DNA of 64,000 bases from Hermatobates lingyangjiaoensis. Taxonomy: Eukaryota > Arthropoda > Insecta > Hemiptera > Hermatobatidae. Of the stretch, positions 10,635 to 20,329 are shown one piece after another. The notes beneath the pieces were generated by a model. That model saw only the letters and a program-made list of their open reading frames with translations. It was not told the origin of the DNA and made no database searches. The stretch covers positions 186,001 to 250,000 of the forward strand of contig JAPFBL010000368.1 in the NCBI GenBank assembly GCA_026182355.1, in the 5' to 3' direction. Numbering within the stretch: position 1 is the first letter of the stretch; every line of letters begins with the position of its first letter. The translations under genes were made by a program, and so were the position numbers.

Positions 10635-10699
10635 CAAAATCGAAAAAAACGATCCAAACTGGACGCAAATCAGTTCAAAAATGAAGATAAGCAACACAC

Positions 10700-10800
10700 A
10701 GAGAAAGAGACACACTTACAAACTCAAATTTTCGGATGATCCGTCTTCAGGAAAAAATTTGAGTTTGTAAGTGTGTCTCTTTCTCTGTGTGCTGCTTTTC
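10700..10800. repeat. Foldback pair of family C/D tails
   Basis: CACACTTACAAACTCAAATT and its complement AATTTGAGTTTGTAAGTGTG enclose a minus-strand hammerhead-like core (CTGAAGA, C, GGA-TCA-TCC, GAA, AATT). This is a head-to-head pair in which one half has lost the core. Confidence 0.7.
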
Positions 10801-10862
10801 TTCATTTTTGAATTGATATATATATATGTACTTAAAATAAACTGTGACACATAGACAGGAAC

Positions 10863-11060
10863 ATAACAAAGACTCACTTTTCAATTTCCGACCAAAATGG
10901 CGGTCGTCCTCAGGAGAAGAAGTGAATTGACGGAGGGACGACAGTCAACTCCCTCAACATCGTCCGTCAATTCACTTCTTCTCCTGAGGACGATCACCAT
11001 TACGGTCGAAATATTGAAAAGTGAGTCTTTGTTATGTTTCTGTCTATGTATCACAGTTTA
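10863..11060. repeat. Family D tail pair, large inverted repeat
   Basis: ACATAACAAAGACTCACTTT at the left is the complement of the right end AAAGTGAGTCTTTGTTATGT after small changes; AGAAGAAGTGAATTGACGGA occurs on both arms. The minus arm has CTGAGGA, C, GACC...GGTC, GGAAATT; the plus arm has the motif at 10978-11021. Confidence 0.8.
10978..11021 (+). ncRNA. Hammerhead ribozyme-like motif, family D
   Basis: CTTCTC (10978-10983), CTGAGGA (10984-10990), extra C, stem II GATC...GGTC, GAA (11008-11010), palindrome ATAT (11011-11014), T, GAAAAG (11016-11021). Stem I pairs CTTCTC with GAAAAG at five of six positions (one C-A mismatch), the longest stem I but one in the window. Confidence 0.55.
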
Positions 11061-11099
11061 TTTTAAGTGTAATATGTCCTGCCGGACCGTATTTAGTTT

Positions 11100-11306
11100 A
11101 TGATGATATATATATACATGTATATATAAAAAGATTTTAAATAAACACGTGAAATAACGATCAATGATCAAATCACAAAAAGAAATGGGAAAACAAGACT
11201 AAGATCTTTCAACCGTAACAACCGGTCTTCGTCAGAGTCAAAAACCCAACTGGAGTTGGTTTCTGAGTTGAGCGTTTTTGTACATTTCTTATTGTGGTTT
11301 GATCTA

Positions 11307-11350
<44 letters not shown>
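11100..11350 (-). repeat. Family A tail between (TA)n tracts
   Basis: Minus-strand family A tail with hammerhead-like motif at 11197-11239, followed by a short plus-strand end (TTTCTTATTGTGGTTTGATC) and (TA)n at 11312-11349. Further long (TA)n tracts are at 11646-11692, 11754-11780 and 11802-11831. Confidence 0.75.
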
Positions 11351-11353
<3 letters not shown>

Positions 11354-11643
11354 TTATTTACTCTTCTTTATTTAATCTAGGAGGTCTCAGAGCTTATTTT
11401 TTCTTCATTCTGATTCTTCCTACGACATTTTGTCTCATATACATATCTTAGGTGTTGCTGGTCTGAATACTGGGCGGTGACTGAGTGTCGGCTTGGCGAG
11501 TAGCTGGTGGTTGGTCACCTAGTAGCTGCAGTGTGCGTGAAACCCCCGTGTGTTGACGATTAATTAATGGGTTGTGCTTCATGATTTTCATGGCTACGTA
11601 TATTTGAAAAGAAGTGAATCGCTCCAAAGGCTGATAACAACTC

Positions 11644-11694
<51 letters not shown>

Positions 11695-11751
11695 CGTTGA
11701 ACAGCTGACCGTATTTCGCTGATGTCATTTTCTTCACTAGTTTTTCAAAGG

Positions 11752-11785
<34 letters not shown>

Positions 11786-11803
11786 ATATACATATAACGA
11801 TGT

Positions 11804-11836
<33 letters not shown>

Positions 11837-12159
11837 AAGTCTTTCTCCAGAAAGATTTTCTTAAGAACACAACAAAATACTATGATCTAAAAAAATTTGA
11901 AAATTATTGTATTACTATATATTAGAGAAATTTATTTGGTATGTATATTAATATAACACCTATTCATTTTTATTTCAAACAAAGTATTTAATTTCGAAGA
12001 TGCCTAGGATAAAGCTGTGTTTTACTAAAATTATGTAAGATAAAAAATATTCATTACTCGTGCAATCTGTTATAGTGCAGTTTTTAAAAATGTATTGGGT
12101 GATTTCAAGATCACGCTTCCACACAAAAACAAGTTTGAATATGAAACTATCCATAGTGG

Positions 12160-12230
12160 TTAGAGGTAGTTAGAGTTCAACACTTAGTGTTTGAAACCTG
12201 AAGAAGAACACTAAGTTTTCGAAACCAAGA
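12160..12230 (+). ncRNA. Hammerhead-like family B motif, degenerate
   Basis: CTGAAGA (12198-12204), A, GAACACTAAGTTTTC, GAAACC. Just upstream a second half motif (CAACACTTAGTGTTTGAAAC) overlaps it. The palindrome ACGCGT is lost, so a functional ribozyme is unlikely. Confidence 0.35.
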
Positions 12231-13230
12231 GCAATGTGCGAGGTAAGAAGTATTGACACCTGTTTGAAATTAAGTAATACGTTTATCATCTGTACCAATA
12301 ACACGCAAATAGAGTTATATTTTAATTTTAGATGAAACTCAATTTGATGTTTCCTCACTTTTACTGGAGCAATATAATTTTCAATTTGATTCTTGGAATT
12401 GAAAATCTACATTTTAGGTTAAAGTATAGGTGGTTTGTGTATTGGTATACAGTAAAAACTATTAGAGGTTTTTACTTAAAATATGTTAATATTACACAAT
12501 AGCAATACAAAGCCGTGTCAGTTTCACATTAAACTTTTTTTTTTCGTGTGGAGACGTAATTCTTTAAATACCCCAATATAAAACAAATATTTTCCTAGTG
12601 ATATTATTTAACAAAGTAAATAATTATAATAAGAAGGATAAATGAGTGGGTATTATTATGACTGGTTGTAAATAGTTTGAAGGAAGCAAAAGAGCTTCGT
12701 GACTCATCTGATTAAAGCTGACCTTGCTTTGTGATTGTGAGCTAACGATAACTGTTGGAAGAAAGCGACCAAGTCTGATTGCAATCAAGGATTTCTTCAT
12801 TAAAATAACGCCGACTGCTGCCGGCTAGCGCAGCTTGATAAGTTAATCAGAGAGAAAGGCTTTTCTTAAAGCAGCACCCCTGTTATTAATATCCTTTATA
12901 AAGTAAAACCAGTCTGCTCTGACATACACGGCTTTGTATTGCTATTGTGTAATATTAACATATTTTAAGTAAAAACCTCTATACAGTGGCACCTATACAC
13001 AAACCACCTATACTCAAACCTAAAATCTAGATTTTCAATTCCAAGAGTATCATTTTGAAAATTATATTTCACCAGTAAAAGTGAAGAAACATCAAATTCA
13101 GTTTCATCTATAATGAAAATCATAACTTTATTTGCGTTTTATTAGTACGGATGATAAACGTATAACTTAATTTCAAAAAGGTGTAATTACATCTTGCCTT
13201 GCACATTGCTCCTGGTTTCGCCCGACCGGT
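12205..13230. mobile_element. Large foldback element with arms of about 310 bases
   Basis: Left arm 12205-12522 and right arm 12925-13230 are complementary over long runs (for example TTGCTATTGTGTAATATTAA on the right arm against its complement on the left, and CCTATAC..AAACCACCTAT). The 400-base centre (12523-12924) is different in composition, less AT-rich, with GCCGACTGCTGCCGGCTAGC at 12811. No open frame of note. Confidence 0.8.
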
Positions 13231-13411
13231 TTAAATAATTTTGAATGCAAGTTTATATAAGTTCACTGTTAATGGCGCCAATATTTTACTGTGTAGTGCT
13301 ACTATATTTTATTATTTTTCATTAAAGCTATAATTATAATTGTACATGTTGTTGGCATTTGTCGTACTAATTGATAAATGAGATACTCGTAGTTGTATAT
13401 ATATATATATA

Positions 13412-13614
13412 CGTGGTGTATAAATAAAGTAGTGAGACTGATTTTTTTTAAATTTTCTTTTCAAATATAATTACAATGTGATATTGTCACCTTCAAAATA
13501 GTTCCCTTCGGAAGCCACACAGCGCTGGAGACGGTCCTTCCAATCATTGTAGCATTGCTGGAACTCGGATTCTGGAATGGCCTTCAGCTGGTCGGTTACA
13601 GCAGTTTGTACGAG
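13412..13614 (-). mobile_element. Short mariner derivative
   Basis: Matches only the last 200 bases of the mariner at 6093-7030, including the C-terminal coding end, in reverse. It starts with the terminal repeat CGTGGTGTATAAATAAAGTA, and at its other end breaks after ...CAGCAGTTTGTA then CGAG. The break is at the same place as in the copy at 49716. Confidence 0.8.
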
Positions 13615-13619
13615 TATAT

Positions 13620-13750
13620 ACAATTTGCACGTATATACAAGTCAATGATCAAACACAATATGAAAATGGGAAAACAAGACTCAGATCTTTCAACCGTAAC
13701 AAGCGGTCTTCGTCAGAGTCAAAAACCCAACTGAAACACTGTTTATGTGA
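13620..13750 (-). repeat. Family A tail fragment with altered motif
   Basis: Minus-strand hammerhead-like core at 13678-13720. The base after AGATCT is G instead of T, which does not fit NUH, so cleavage would be lost. Confidence 0.6.
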
Positions 13751-14411
13751 GATCTTTTTATAGATACAAGTATACAGGTATGTATGATAAATAAAAAAAA
13801 GACAATCATATTTATGTGTAATATAATATCATATATTTTATACCGTGGAATATTGGCGGTTCAAGTCAAGTATGAAAAATAAACTAGAAATAAGGGAAGA
13901 GCTAAGAAATAGAAAGTAAAAATGAAGAAAATAAGGAAATATAAATAAAAAAAAATTAAAAAATAATAATGAAGAAAATTAAAAGGAAAATAACTGAACT
14001 AAAGAAAATCCAGGAATATAAACAATAAATACTTAAATAATAATTATAATAATGAAGATGATTGGAATAAAGTAAAGTTGTATAAATAATAATTAAAATA
14101 AAAGAAAATACAAATAATAATAATAAAAATTATTTTAATATAAAATAGCAAAAAGTGAAATAATATAAATAAATAAATAAAATCTTTAACCATTTGAAAC
14201 AGCCTATTTTTTATGTTTAGACCTGGTTTTCAAAACGCATTCAAAAACCAGATATCGTGCCTCCTCGGATGCGCGTAAAGTGACCGTTTTACTTTCTGGG
14301 GGAACCAGGAGACACATATCTGGTGCCTCGACGAAACGCGTCTATGACGGATACAACCTTTTGTTTAGAGACTTAGTATTTAGTTTTCTTAGTCTAATAC
14401 ACCAATATATG

Positions 14412-14640
14412 ATACCAGCTGATCTACCCGGAGTAGCTGGGACGGTAGATTATGCCCTGGCGTTTTGGTTATCAGTGATAGATCCCAAAAAAGGACTCTG
14501 ATCAAAATCAAAATACCACAGTTAGTTTCCCCACAAAAATTAATATAAGATCCATATGTTTCTTTGTATCTTAATGTCTCTAGTTTTATTTCTATAGCGG
14601 ACAGACAGACAAACTTTGTATTTTATATATACAGATAATG
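14412..14640 (+). mobile_element. Probable RTE-type non-LTR 3' end, copy 1
   Basis: Shares with 42928-43160 the words AGCTGATCTACCCGGA, AAAAAAGGAC, ATATGTTTCTTTGTATCT, TTTTATTTCTATAGC and GACAGACAGACAAACTTTGT. An ACAGACAGACAAACTTT tail followed by TATATATA is typical of RTE-like element 3' ends; that family assignment is from memory. No coding part. Confidence 0.5.
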
Positions 14641-15715
14641 TAATAATGAAATAACTGGCTATCATATAGAATAAAACTTAAGGTAAATACAATTTTAGTG
14701 TTTTTATGGTGTTCATGAGTGTTTTCATTATAGCTTTATTCTTTTCATGCTTTTAAATACAAGTTCATAATAACTATAGGGTTATCAAAGCTTGTTTATT
14801 AGTGTAGGGTAAATATACATTTAAACCATGAAATTAAATTTCTTAAGTTCACTTGTTCTGTATGCATGGAAATGTCATTGGCGAACCTAATTTCTAGTTT
14901 ACCAACTACGATAAGGAAAATAGCCAGGGGGACTAGAATCAGTGAATAAAAAGGACGTGAATACAGAAACTGCGATCATTTTCAGTAAAAGGTTATACAT
15001 TCCTTTATTGGGTTGGCCATTCATAAACAATTACTCTAACGAAATGTCAAAAGAAATTAGTTTCCTTTTCGATTTATTATTTCTCTGGATTTGTTTCTTA
15101 GCATATTTTATCTCTATAAGGATTTTCCACGAAAGCCATCAATCTTAAAACCCGTTGCTTTAAAGCAACAAGTCGCTAAACTGACGCACCCTTCATTAAG
15201 GAGAAGTTTCATCATATTTAAAACATCCTAAATAAATTGCCCAAATTTATAAACTATCTCCATTTTTCTTTTTTACTCAAAACATTTTACCAATCATAAA
15301 ACAATGACCTTAATTCTCAGTTTACCTATAAAATGACACAAGTTATAAGTGACTTTCTACAAGTAAATGAACCGTTAAAAACTAATGAATATTCAAGTAA
15401 ATTGAGATGGAAATTTCCAATAAAGCTGTTCAGTGTAAGCTACCCTTATGAATTCTTAATCAACTCCTTCCTAATTGTGCTTAATTTTGAAATATATTCT
15501 ATATTAATCAATAAGCGAGTTAAAATTAAATTACTCGCTGTATTTTAATCAAAGTTTCGTTATGTTTACAAACTAATTATTTGTTAAATAATAGATTTAT
15601 TTTTTAAAAAAATAAATAAATTATATTTTCTATAAGAGCAGTCTTAAAACTTTATTCCTAGTACAATAAATTTGATTTTCTTTTATTTACCCGATATACT
15701 CATTATGTGGATGGC
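14640..15715. other. No gene seen
   Basis: AT-rich. Two open frames of about 70 codons (14942-15148, 15333-15548) have no recognisable motif, no repeat content and AT-biased codons; they are treated as chance. Confidence 0.5.
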
Positions 15716-15719
15716 TATG

Positions 15720-15799
15720 TAAAGAAACACACCTACAAACTCAAATTTTCGGGCAATCCTTCTTCAGGAGAAAAAAGAAGGGAAACTGTATTATTTACA

Positions 15800-15830
<31 letters not shown>

Positions 15831-15910
15831 TGAGTTAGCTTCAGCTACTCAAAGGGACTACTTCTGCCCGATGACGACGACTGTCGAAATATCGTTGTGA
15901 GTCTTTTGTG
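15720..15910. repeat. Hammerhead-like tails of families C and F around (TA)n
   Basis: Minus-strand family C words (CTGAAGA, A, GGATTGCCC, GAAAATTTGAG) at about 15735-15775, a (TA)n tract at 15801-15830, then a plus-strand family F core near 15868-15895 (CCGATGA, C, GAC-GACT-GTC, GAA, ATAT, C). The family F copy recurs at 41273-41305 with the same flank TTCAGCTACTCAAAGGGACT. Confidence 0.55.
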
Positions 15911-15944
15911 TTGTGTCTTTATTTGTTTTCCTCTTTCCTGTGTG

Positions 15945-15948
<4 letters not shown>

Positions 15949-15992
<44 letters not shown>

Positions 15993-16215
15993 TTCACAAT
16001 AAACACGTGAAATAACAATCAGTGACCAAACCACAAATGAAATGGGAAAACAAGACTTAAGATCTTTCAACCGTAACTAGAGGTCTTCGACAGAGTTAAA
16101 CCCAACTGATGGGTTTTTGACTCTGACGAAGACCGCTTGTGTTACGGTTGAAAGATTTTAAGTCTTGTTTTCCCATTTCATTTGTGGTTTGATCATTTAT
16201 ATTATATATATATTA
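15949..16215. repeat. Head-to-head family A tail pair beside (TA)n
   Basis: (TA)n at 15949-15991, minus-strand motif at 16054-16097, plus-strand motif at 16119-16164, then TA-rich DNA. Only about 20 bases (AACCCAACTGATGGGTTTTT region) separate the two cores. A transcript of either strand would fold into a hairpin with arms of over 100 bases. Confidence 0.8.
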
Positions 16216-16225
16216 TAATATTATA

Positions 16226-16810
16226 CAGGGTGGTCACTAGAAAAGCGAAAACTTTGTCAAAAAGTTCAAAAAAATGGTCTTTTTCAAGGAAATACGTACT
16301 CGTACTTTTACAAAGGTGGTAAAATTTGAAGTTTAGAGGAGATCGTGAATAAAATGCGTGTTTACTGCTTTCTATTTTGGTCTCTTCTTGATTGGTTTTA
16401 GGTTTTATTTTTGATACCCACATAGTGGAAGGAAATAGGAAAGTGCTTTCAGACTTTCAAAGGCAACTGATTATTCTTTTCAAAAATGAAAATCCAACTT
16501 GTGGACTGACAAAATTTCCAGTTCTGTTACCAAATATTTTTCAAACGATTACAAGGCATCATCTTAATAATGTTGTTGCAACTTTGAGGTGGTTAGATGC
16601 CTCCTGTAACTATTTCAGTTGCCTTTGGAAGTCTGAAAACTGTTTCCTGTTTCTTACCATCATCTGGGTTATCAAATAAAACCTAAAACGAATCAAAAAG
16701 GGATCAAAGTAGAAATTAGAAATAGAAGCAGTCTATGATATTAAAATCATGTATTTTATTCGTGATCTCATCTGACCTTCAAATTTTCCGCTTTTCTAGC
16801 GATCACCCTG
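16226..16810. mobile_element. Foldback DNA transposon (MITE-like), 585 bases
   Basis: Ends CAGGGTGGTCACTAGAAAAG and its complement (CTTTTCTAGCGATCACCCTG), flanked by TATA on both sides, which fits a TA target. The arms run nearly to the centre: GAAAGTGCTTTCAGACTTTC-type sequence near 16445 pairs with AAGTCTGAAAACTGTTTCCT near 16630. The open frame at 16392-16679 is only repeat arm. Confidence 0.85.
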
Positions 16811-16974
16811 TATAACATATTATAGTTAAATAATATTAATATTAATTACATTATTATTAACTATATTAATAATATTTTACTATTTACAATAACCTTTGTG
16901 ATACCACGCATAGTTCAATAATGCCTAGCGGGTTTCAGGAGCTGTTGTGACTATCGTCAAAACCTCAGGGACGG

Positions 16975-17106
16975 GTTAATGTTTGGTGTTCATCTAGGAA
17001 AGTTCTGTTATAATGTTATAGTGAATAAATCGAGGGCCAGAGTGGGTATTGAACCCCCAATCTACCAGTCCAGAGGAGTGCACCTTGCCACTGAGCTAAC
17101 CTGACC
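16975..17106 (-). mobile_element. SINE fragment (tRNA-derived head)
   Basis: Reverse copy. Contains the complement of the B-box-like head (GGTTCAATACCC area), the CCACTGAGCTAACCTG complement of the tRNA 5' part, and GAATAAATCGAGGGCCAG. It ends 88 bases before exon A of the cyclase gene. Confidence 0.7.
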
Positions 17107-17194
17107 CCTACTTTATCCTTATTATATATAAAAAAAGTCAACCAAATTCAAAGATAAAAACTGCAAATTTTTTAAAACCGTTCTTTTCTTTTAG

Positions 17195-17397
17195 GTGGAG
17201 TATGGAGAAGAAGGATGGTCTAAAATCATGGCACTCACCGGAGACGCACCCGCTGTCTTCAGCACAAGGGCTGTTTACTCTGACTCCCTTATGTTCAGGA
17301 TAGCCAGCGCATGCGCACAGCTTTTCGGTGAAAAATCTCAGCACCAGTTTATGACTGAGTTTGGAAGATCGTTTGTAAAGTTTTTCTCTAATTTTGG
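17195..17397 (+). CDS. Gyc88E-like: Atypical soluble guanylate cyclase, HNOB-domain exon A
   Basis: Internal coding exon, 67 codons plus two bases, beginning VEYGEEGWSKIM and ending FVKFFSNFG. It matches the start of the heme-NO-binding (HNOB/H-NOX) domain of soluble guanylate cyclases, whose first helices read YGEE.W..I and whose next helix carries the pattern FG..F..F....GY. The acceptor is a pyrimidine tract ending TTTTAG at 17194; the donor is GTAAGT at 17398. The exon ends in phase 2 and joins in frame to the exon at 43242 (GG + G gives glycine, then YEKIV). In this family about 15-20 residues (MYG...) precede YGEE; they must lie on an upstream exon that I could not find between 1 and 17194. 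The encoded enzyme makes cGMP from GTP, and this part forms the gas-sensing heme pocket. Gyc88E-like assignment rests mainly on the third exon. Confidence 0.9.
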
Positions 17398-17639
17398 GTA
17401 AGTCTTTCAATATCATCATCATAAGTATCTTGTTAACATTAATAATCAAATTTTATAAAAAAAAATATTTATGAGTAATAAGATAAGATATTAGAGTACC
17501 GTAGGTAATTGATTAAACAAACTTTATCAAAGAATTGATTTCACAGTATCAGATTAGAAGAACAAATAAATTCAAAGAATTTAATATTACAAAGAAGAAC
17601 ATGCGACTCTTTTAACAGAACACACTGCATTGATTACTT

Positions 17640-18085
17640 GCAGAGATATACCGGCATTACCACTTGTAGTAGTTATACTGGTATTGCTAATTGTTGTAAT
17701 TATTGTAGATATACTGGCATTGCTATATGTAATAGTTGTTTTAGTTATACTGATGTGCTACTTGTAGTAAGCTGTAGTTAATCTGACAATGCTACTTGTA
17801 GTCGTTGTAGTTGTACTCGAATTGCTACTTGTAGTATGTGCAATTATACTGATATGCTACTTGTAGTAGTTATAGTTATATTGACATCGCTACCTGTATT
17901 AGTTGTAGTTATACTGACATTACTACTTGTAGTCGTTGTAGTTGCACTGCCATTGCTACTTGTAGGAGTTTTTTTGTAGTTATACTAGCATTGCTACTTG
18001 TAGTAGTTGTAGTTGCACTGCCATTGCTACTTGTAGTAGTTTTTTTGTAGTTATACTAGCATTGCTACTTGTAGTGTAATACCAG
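17640..18085. repeat. Diverged minisatellite, unit about 35 bases
   Basis: Roughly twelve imperfect units built from ATTGCTACTTGTAGTAGTTG and TAGTTATACTGACA. It starts 240 bases after exon A. The last two units carry an identical insertion (AGTTTTTTTGTAGTTATAC), showing a recent local duplication. Confidence 0.9.
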
Positions 18086-18937
18086 TTCATTAGTAGCAAG
18101 CGTCAGGTTTGAAACTGCTAATTACGACGTAGACTAAGCGCATAGAAATATTTGTTGGTTGTGCGTCGCTAAGAATCCATTTCAGTGATCCATGAATGCA
18201 ATTAAAAGAGGGCGGAGTCTTTACTAGACAGTGTGATAGCTTCAACTGTCGCTGAATATATATATATTTTTTTTATTTTGAGTACTAATATAGAAGAGAT
18301 AGTACGCCAGGAATGTTATTACGTAAAGAATTTCATTACATTAAGTAGCACGCTACAAAGGGACTCCTTCACGACATCAGACTAGAAGTGGCACGGAATA
18401 TTTTATAACTCATGCCCTTAGCCGACATATAACAGTGATAGCTACTCTCATCTCTCAACAGATTAATTACTGTTTGATAAAGCATTTTGGTATTATTATT
18501 TATACCATGGCTTCTTAACTGTGGTACCAGGGGGTAGCAAGACTGATCTTTTGTATAAAGAATTTAAATTATCACGTTCATTGTACTTCACGGAATTATT
18601 TCTTCCATCATATATAGTGAAAGAATGTTAGATTCTGAAGATTTGATTACATTGATAGTGGAATCATCTCTACGGATATATTTGATGTGGTAGAGGTCCT
18701 ATAAAATTCGGCTAATTAAGGCGCTATATAAAGTTAAGAGCCCTATTATAGAGCACTAATTAACGTAGCAGACTTTTGTATGGAATGCTAAACACGTCAT
18801 TGTACTTCAGGAATTATTTTTGCTAACTCAGGAGTTAACTGAAAGATCTGAAGGATATGCTTTAATGTAGTAACCTGATCAATTCGGCAAGCTCGAATAT
18901 GGCACCTAGATATTAAAACTATAAACAGTCCTAGGTT

Positions 18938-19145
18938 TTGCTAACTCAAGTGTATTTAAAGTAAGAATCTTTAATGAGTACCTGACAACGCGCTAGCTCA
19001 GGACCATAAGCTTAGCATATTCTCAGAGATACGACTTTCTCTTATTTATTTACCTCTTGCGTGAATAAATCAAGGGTGAGAGTTGGGTATTGAACCCCAG
19101 GTCTACTAGTCCAAAGGCGAGCACGCTAACCTGGCCACTAGGATG
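18938..19145 (-). mobile_element. SINE, partial reverse copy
   Basis: Complement of the shared SINE body: TTTGCTAACTCAAGTGTATT, TTAATGAGTACCTGACAACG, TTACCTCTTGCGTGAATAAA, TTGAACCCCAGGTCTACTAG, CACGCTAACCTGGCCAC. The 3' tail is missing. Confidence 0.8.
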
Positions 19146-19242
19146 ATATGATATGTTGTATGCTCATGAGAGGAAGAGTCTTTGAGGAGATGTGTCAATG
19201 GCTTCAAATATCTCTTTAATATTGACTTTGATAGCTGATATA

Positions 19243-19848
19243 CAGAGTGAGCCAAAGTAGCTGGACAGTAAATAACACTTATTTAAAGATTAATTACTAA
19301 TACATATGTACTGACACATTTCTTTCATTGAGAATTAAATATAATTGTGAACAATAATGCAAAAGCTTTTAAATTTGACTGACCGAGGTGCTCATACTGA
19401 GTTCATATACACAGCTTTCAAGTCTGTCTCGAATGCTTCGACTAACATCTTTGCACAGCTACCCAGACGAACCTTTTGTGTAAAAGTCTGTCTAGACACA
19501 GCTTTGTCCTTGAGTACTCCCCAAAAGAAACTGTCTATCAGAGTCCAAGTCGTATGAACATACCCGCCAATCAACTGGGCCTCATTATCGAATCTATTTA
19601 CCAAAACAAATGTTTTAGATAGATACTCAAGATCAAGATGTACAAGATGAATGCTAAAAACCAAGAAGTATCGGCGATTTAAATAAATCACATAAGAGCA
19701 TTTCATTAAATTAATACCCAGAGATTTGTGCGAGAAATGTTTTTCGAAGCGTAAGAGACAGACTTCAAAGCTGTGTAAATTGTAATGAAAAACAGTTTTG
19801 AACAACTGCATATGTTATTTACTGTTTACCTACATTTGGATCACCCTG
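19243..19848 (-). mobile_element. Decayed mariner-like transposon, 606 bases
   Basis: Ends CAGAGTGAGCCAAAGTAGCT and AGGTAAACAGTAAATAAC-type complement with GGATCACCCTG, flanked by TA (19241-19242, 19849-19850). The minus strand has a fragment reading WTLIDSFFWGVLKDKAVSRQ, which resembles the DFFLWGYLKDKVY block at the end of mariner-like transposases. The upstream two catalytic acids are absent or unrecognisable. Confidence 0.6.
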
Positions 19849-19982
19849 TAAATAAAACATATGTTAGTGTATAAAAAAAATGTATACATTATTTTGTCCC
19901 ACTGATGCAGTAATTGTAGAACTACCATACATTGGTCATTTATCCATATACCTAAAAAAGTTAAATAAACACTTTTAAATTG

Positions 19983-20325
19983 CTGAAAAACAACACACAA
20001 GAGTGTTGATTGCACATATAATCATCGTAAATAAACTATATTATACCAATGAGTAATTACTTGATGGCGTTTTCTGGGTGGACAGGTGGTTTGAGGACCT
20101 TTCATTGCTAAAAAAAACACACAAGAGTGTTGATTGCACATATAATCATCGTAAATAAACTATAGTATACCAGTGATTATGTTTTTTGGTAGGACAGGCG
20201 GTTTGAGATCATATAATTGCTAAAAACAACACACAAGGGTGTTGATTGCACATATAGTCATCGTAAATAAATTAGACTATACCAGTGATGGTATGTTTTG
20301 GTAGGACAGGCGGCTTGCCATCATA
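19983..20325. repeat. Three tandem copies of a roughly 115-base unit
   Basis: ACACACAAGAGTGTTGATTG followed by CACATATAATCATCGTAAAT and GGTAGGACAGGCGGTTTGAG occurs three times (starting near 19988, 20117 and 20228). Each unit contains a small palindrome (CACACAAGAGTGTTG). Confidence 0.9.
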
Positions 20326-20329
20326 CCAG

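Larger units (their letters stand above)
9770..10635 (+). mobile_element. Internally deleted Penelope-like element with repeated ends
   Basis: Order on the plus strand: N-terminal fragment (9826-9902), GIY-YIG remnant (9895-10140), noncoding tail, hammerhead-like motif (10394-10431), N-terminal fragment again (10478-10597), (TA)n (10601-10630). The repeated 75-base block is what a direct pseudo-LTR would give, and the hammerhead sits between the nuclease and the second N-terminus. The left boundary is uncertain. The element keeps its ends but lacks the whole RT. Confidence 0.65.

Noticed and set aside
12181..12230. Active hammerhead at the left arm of the 12.2 kb foldback
   Set aside because: The palindrome after GAA and the pairing strand are both lost, so it is listed only as a degenerate motif.
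1..17194. First exon of the guanylate cyclase (expected MYG... start)
   Set aside because: I looked for an ATG-TAT-GG start followed by a donor in a compatible phase and found no convincing candidate; such a short exon cannot be called by eye.
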